Shown piece by piece: positions 19,557 to 22,336 of a DNA stretch of 22,336 nucleotides. Under the pieces are notes generated by a model that ran no database searches, had not been told where the DNA came from, and saw nothing but the letters and a program-made list of their open reading frames with translations. The DNA comes from a virus. Position numbers and translations under genes: made by a program. The stretch is from the IMG/VR virus record IMGVR_UViG_3300027963_000366, positions 1 to 22,336 of that record. One strand, given 5' to 3'. Positions within the stretch are counted from its first letter, which is position 1. Every line of letters begins with the position of its first letter.

Positions 19557-19772
19557 ATGACCCCCGTTAGATTCCAGACCCAACTTGACATCAAGACCGA
19601 ACGCGGTCGCGTCGTACCCGCCGGGTCTAGCGGGTATATACTAGCCTATTGCCGCAACCGAAAAGGCATCGCGCACGTCCGGTTTGACGGAATGCCACCC
19701 AAAGAAACCGTACTGGTGATGATGCGACAGCTATTCAATCCGAGAGAAAAACAAAAACCTTATGACAATTAG
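19557..19772 (+). CDS. hypothetical protein, 71 aa, beta-barrel-like
   Basis: MTPVRFQTQLDIKTERGRVV, then PAGSSGYILAYCRNRKGIAH and VRFDGMPPKETV. The order of short strands and Gly/Pro turns suggests a small SH3-like barrel, though it lacks the VG-x-x-W signature of the modules in the left part of the window. It overlaps the next gene by 11 nt. Ribosome-site support is weak. Confidence 0.55.
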   Translation: MTPVRFQTQLDIKTERGRVVPAGSSGYILAYCRNRKGIAHVRFDGMPPKETVLVMMRQLFNPREKQKPYDN

Positions 19773-19983
19773 AGAAGTAACCGCCGCCTACCTGTCCCTG
19801 AAACTGATCGAAAAACTGGAAACGACGTCCGAGCTAAAGGTACATACCCTAACGTTCGACGTGGTTGACGGCATCATTCAGTTCATCCGCAACGAATTCA
19901 AGTTCGCCGAAGGATTTATCGGGTTCAACGAATCGTCGTGTAACCACAACCAACTAAGCCTCAACTACGCCACCGAAGCGTAA
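19762..19983 (+). CDS. hypothetical protein, 73 aa
   Basis: ATG at 19762, overlapping the previous gene by 11 nt. MTIREVTAAYLSLKLIEKLE begins a helical N-terminus; the rest (VHTLTFDVVDGIIQFIRNEF, GFIGFNESSCNHNQ) looks like a small alpha/beta fold. It ends in TAA 30 nt before the stop of the converging metallophosphoesterase gene; no terminator hairpin is obvious between them. Function unknown. Confidence 0.6.
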   Translation: MTIREVTAAYLSLKLIEKLETTSELKVHTLTFDVVDGIIQFIRNEFKFAEGFIGFNESSCNHNQLSLNYATEA

Positions 19984-20013
19984 GACTGTACTCGTACACC
20001 GATGCCCTGAATG

Positions 20014-21060
20014 TCAGCCTACTTTGTGCCGCAGGAATTCGGTGTATTCCACCGCTTGCGCAAGCGACGTAAACACGGTGATGAACCGTTCGTCAGTCTC
20101 CGTGTAGCGCGGGTCAATAACGATGCCAAACGACGGCGTAGAGTCATCCAGGAAATCGTTCTGTTTGCCGTAATCGTCAAACCGCTTGTAGGTCCCGACG
20201 CGCACTGCATGGACCGGTATGCCCGCCACCTTTTGAGTAAGGTAGCCGCTAGTGTGAATATGGCCCGCCACTGCAACGTGGTCCCGGTACTTGAAGAAAA
20301 ACGACTTCATCGGCCCGTGCGTAGGGTGAAACTGGGAGTGGCCTTTTAGATCGTGCCTAGCGTTGATTCTGACTTCTGCACCACTAGGAAGGGCTAGGGC
20401 GATGCGCTGGCCGTGCATGGTGTACACGATGCCCATTGTGCGGGCCGTGTCTGCAGCCCTGTCGAGCGCCCCGCTCCAATGGTCATGATTACCGCCAATG
20501 GCCAGCAGCCAAGGCAACTCGGCAAAGAACCATTGAATAAGAACATGACTCTGCGTTACCGTCGTCGTTTGGTTGGCATAAAGCTTTTGCAGCCGACCGA
20601 CCCAGTTGTTTGTAAAATCGCCGACGCATAGCGAGAACACGTAATCTTTGCCCTTGCAAACATTAATGTCTTCAGTCAGCTTGGAGAAGTCGCACCCGTC
20701 GTCGTCAAGGTGCGGATCACCAAAACACGCGATGCAGATAGCGCCGTCAATATTGATCTTAGCTCGAATTAGCGCCGTAGCTTTATCGTGGGTTTCCTTT
20801 ACGCCAAACTGCTTGAGCTTATACGCGATGATCTCTTCGGCGGATAGCTCACCAGGCGGGAGTTCGGCAATAGTAAACGTCTTGGATGGTTTTGCGTCCT
20901 CTCGCGACTGGGGTAAACCCTTAGCGGCGATAACGCGGGCGGCTTTTTGCCATACCTGATTTTGGGTCCGACCAGGGAAATAGGGCAAGAAATCGTTACC
21001 CCGTAATCCCTTTTCAATGAGTTCTTCAATTAGTTCGGTTTCTGATTTTGACCATGCCAT
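20014..21060 (-). CDS. metallophosphoesterase with Myb/SANT-like N-terminus
   Basis: A 348-aa calcineurin-like phosphoesterase. Metal-binding motifs in order: DPH in CIACFGDPHLDDDG, GDF in CVGDFTNNW, GNHD in AIGGNHDHW, a His in NARHDLKGHSQ, and GHIH in AVAGHIHTSGY. The N-terminal 48 residues (MAWSKSETELIEELIEKGLR, then PGRTQNQVWQKAARV) look like a SANT/Myb-type HTH with its Trp and GRT-x-x-QV motif, implying DNA binding. Substrate is not predictable: DNA nuclease, nucleotide or protein phosphatase are all possible. A GGAG site lies about 7 nt before the ATG. It follows the tail-fibre-like gene on the same strand. Confidence 0.83.
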   Translation of the reverse strand: MAWSKSETELIEELIEKGLRGNDFLPYFPGRTQNQVWQKAARVIAAKGLPQSREDAKPSKTFTIAELPPGELSAEEIIAYKLKQFGVKETHDKATALIRAKINIDGAICIACFGDPHLDDDGCDFSKLTEDINVCKGKDYVFSLCVGDFTNNWVGRLQKLYANQTTTVTQSHVLIQWFFAELPWLLAIGGNHDHWSGALDRAADTARTMGIVYTMHGQRIALALPSGAEVRINARHDLKGHSQFHPTHGPMKSFFFKYRDHVAVAGHIHTSGYLTQKVAGIPVHAVRVGTYKRFDDYGKQNDFLDDSTPSFGIVIDPRYTETDERFITVFTSLAQAVEYTEFLRHKVG

Positions 21061-21109
21061 GCGGATGCTCCGTTGCGAGGTGAAATAGAAACCGGTTAAA
21101 TTGTGCGCC

Positions 21110-22336
21110 TTAGAAGGCCGTGGCGATCCACTTGCCCGTGGAGGAATAGGTGATCATGCCCCGCCCGTTGTTCTTGTTGACAACGGCTACTGAACCGCCG
21201 CCCGCCGCTGTGCCGTTAATGGTTTTGTCGGAAGAGCTTACCGAAAGGTTGGATACAAGCGCGTCGCCCTGAACATCGTAAAAGAAAAACGTGTCGCCAA
21301 TTGATGGGCCGGTCGGAAGCGCCAATGTGTAGGCACCTGCGCCCGTTTTTTCAATTTGCGCTCCACTGGTACTAACAATGGTGCCTGCGCCGCTAAACGC
21401 CTGGGTTTTAATTCGCAACAGGCTTTGAATTGATGCAAGGGCGTTAAACGTGGTAGTGGCGGAAAACGTGTTAGCCGCTGACCACGTGTTAGCGTTGGCG
21501 AGCATCTGAGCGAGGGTAAGCGTTGGCGACCGCCACTCGGTCCCGGTCCAAACCACCGTTCGGCCGATGCCCGCTACCATTGACACGGTAGCCGCGCCGT
21601 CGATGTTGAAACCGTTGCCGGAAAGAGTCCACGCCACCGTAGCCGCGTTTACAATCTTAAACGTCTGGTTGATAACCGGGTTAGCCGGAAGATAGATTGT
21701 GGTCGAAGCCGTAGACCCGCTAATAACGACCAACCCGCCGCCGGTTGTGGTGATCTGACGGGTAGAGCCGTTTAACGTGTAGGCTTGCTGAACCGACACT
21801 TCAACTAGCGGGGAGTCGGGTTTGCGTCGCTCCGTGGTTCCGCCTTGCGTCGCAACCTGCCCCGAGGTGTAGTTAGTGAACGTACCCGCGCCCGAATTGT
21901 CGTCCCACGGGTTAATCTCGAACGCCGTAGAGTTGGCGTTGTACATTGTCGCGCTACCCTCTACCCGGTACTGGGCCATCGGGTTAGCAAACGAATTACA
22001 CGAATCCACGTACATCGTGGCGTTGGTAAGCGCGTGGAACCCGAAGCCACGGGTCACGCCTTGCGAACACTGCGCCCAACATCCGAGATTCCAAGACGAC
22101 GTACTTGCATCTGTGTCGGCAAAAATGGGGCCGTAGGAGTGGTCGCCCATGCACATTACACGAATACCGGTAACCCCGTCGTGGTAAGTGAACGCGTTGT
22201 TGTTGTCGGTCGTTGCGCCACTTGACGTAGCGTTCAGGATTCCGTTTTGCCACGCGCGACAATTAATTTCGAGGACAGTAGGAGTCGAAGAGTGAGTTAC
22301 GCTCTTGTGGTAACCAAACCCGTCGCTGGTGTTCTT
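21110..22336 (-). CDS. tail-fibre-like structural protein, C-terminal part
   Basis: The frame is open from the stop at 21110 to the right edge, so 408 residues are visible and the N-terminus is missing; the ATG at 22156 is internal. The sequence is rich in Gly, Ser, Thr and Asn and poor in Lys, as in beta-rich fibres. It has typical fibre elements: LANANTWSAANTFSATTTFN (a spacer repeat seen in phage fibres), two VNAATVAWTLSGN/GTIVSTSGAQ-like strands, and a C-terminal tip with NNGRGMITYSSTGKWIATAF. It would bind the host surface. An upstream part (YRVEGSATMYNANSTAFEIN) may be a carbohydrate- or receptor-binding domain. The identity of the receptor is unknown. Confidence 0.7.
   Translation of the reverse strand, partial: KNTSDGFGYHKSVTHSSTPTVLEINCRAWQNGILNATSSGATTDNNNAFTYHDGVTGIRVMCMGDHSYGPIFADTDASTSSWNLGCWAQCSQGVTRGFGFHALTNATMYVDSCNSFANPMAQYRVEGSATMYNANSTAFEINPWDDNSGAGTFTNYTSGQVATQGGTTERRKPDSPLVEVSVQQAYTLNGSTRQITTTGGGLVVISGSTASTTIYLPANPVINQTFKIVNAATVAWTLSGNGFNIDGAATVSMVAGIGRTVVWTGTEWRSPTLTLAQMLANANTWSAANTFSATTTFNALASIQSLLRIKTQAFSGAGTIVSTSGAQIEKTGAGAYTLALPTGPSIGDTFFFYDVQGDALVSNLSVSSSDKTINGTAAGGGSVAVVNKNNGRGMITYSSTGKWIATAF

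Noticed and set aside
19984-20013. Terminator between the converging operons at 20 kb
   Set aside because: The 30-nt gap contains no stable stem followed by a T-run on either strand.

Overview
This window reads as part of a tailed double-stranded DNA phage (Caudoviricetes-like) genome or prophage infecting a bacterium. The evidence is a tail-fibre-like protein, a T4-type (GH24) endolysin, a Sak4-like recombinase with SSB and exonuclease, a DnaB-like helicase with a loader-like partner, very small genes packed with 1-4 nt overlaps (ATGA, GTGA, TAATG), and no host housekeeping genes. Base composition is moderately GC-rich. Shine-Dalgarno (SD) sequences of GGAG/GAGAG type point to a bacterial host. 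The host cannot be named from the sequence. No tRNA, integrase, terminase, capsid gene or CRISPR array is visible.

Layout. (1) 1-4580, minus strand: a chain of mostly unrecognised small genes running leftward from a promoter near 4613-4641. It includes a DUF6378-like protein fused to SH3-like modules, two small membrane proteins, a helix-turn-helix (HTH) gene without a normal start codon, and at the left edge a partial membrane/coiled-coil protein. (2) 4765-6568, plus strand: a short divergent operon with its own promoter, ending in a clear Rho-independent terminator (6584-6615). (3) 6623-7138, minus: an ECF-like sigma factor behind a 310-bp gene-free stretch carrying a dense array of TGTAAC/GTTACA sites and an AT-rich repeat, a candidate operator array or origin. 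(4) 16605 down to 7449, minus: the replication and recombination operon, in transcription order HTH, Sak4-like ATPase, DnaQ-type exonuclease, SSB, HNH-like fragment, zinc ribbon, HTH, RuvC-like resolvase, LexA-type winged helix, C5-cytosine methyltransferase (with a 299-codon open frame inside it), a second LexA-type winged helix, unknown, SF2 helicase, replisome-organiser/loader-like protein with a Pro-Glu repeat linker, DnaB-like helicase. (5) 16745-19983, plus: a divergent operon of tiny proteins (three consecutive single-membrane-span proteins, an ASCH-like protein) and the endolysin, probably the lysis region. (6) 20014-22336, minus: a metallophosphoesterase with a Myb/SANT-like N-terminus, and the C-terminal part of a tail-fibre-like protein that runs off the right edge.

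Two divergent control regions (around 4.6-4.73 kb and 16.6-16.7 kb) have the same plan: back-to-back promoters separated by short AT-rich direct repeats. The phage probably supplies its own recombinase, helicase, helicase loader, resolvase, SSB and methyltransferase but uses host polymerase and primase, since neither is seen here. The sigma factor could switch on a later gene set. Many genes, including several under 60 codons, were placed by start/stop overlap with their neighbours rather than by homology, so their functions remain open.
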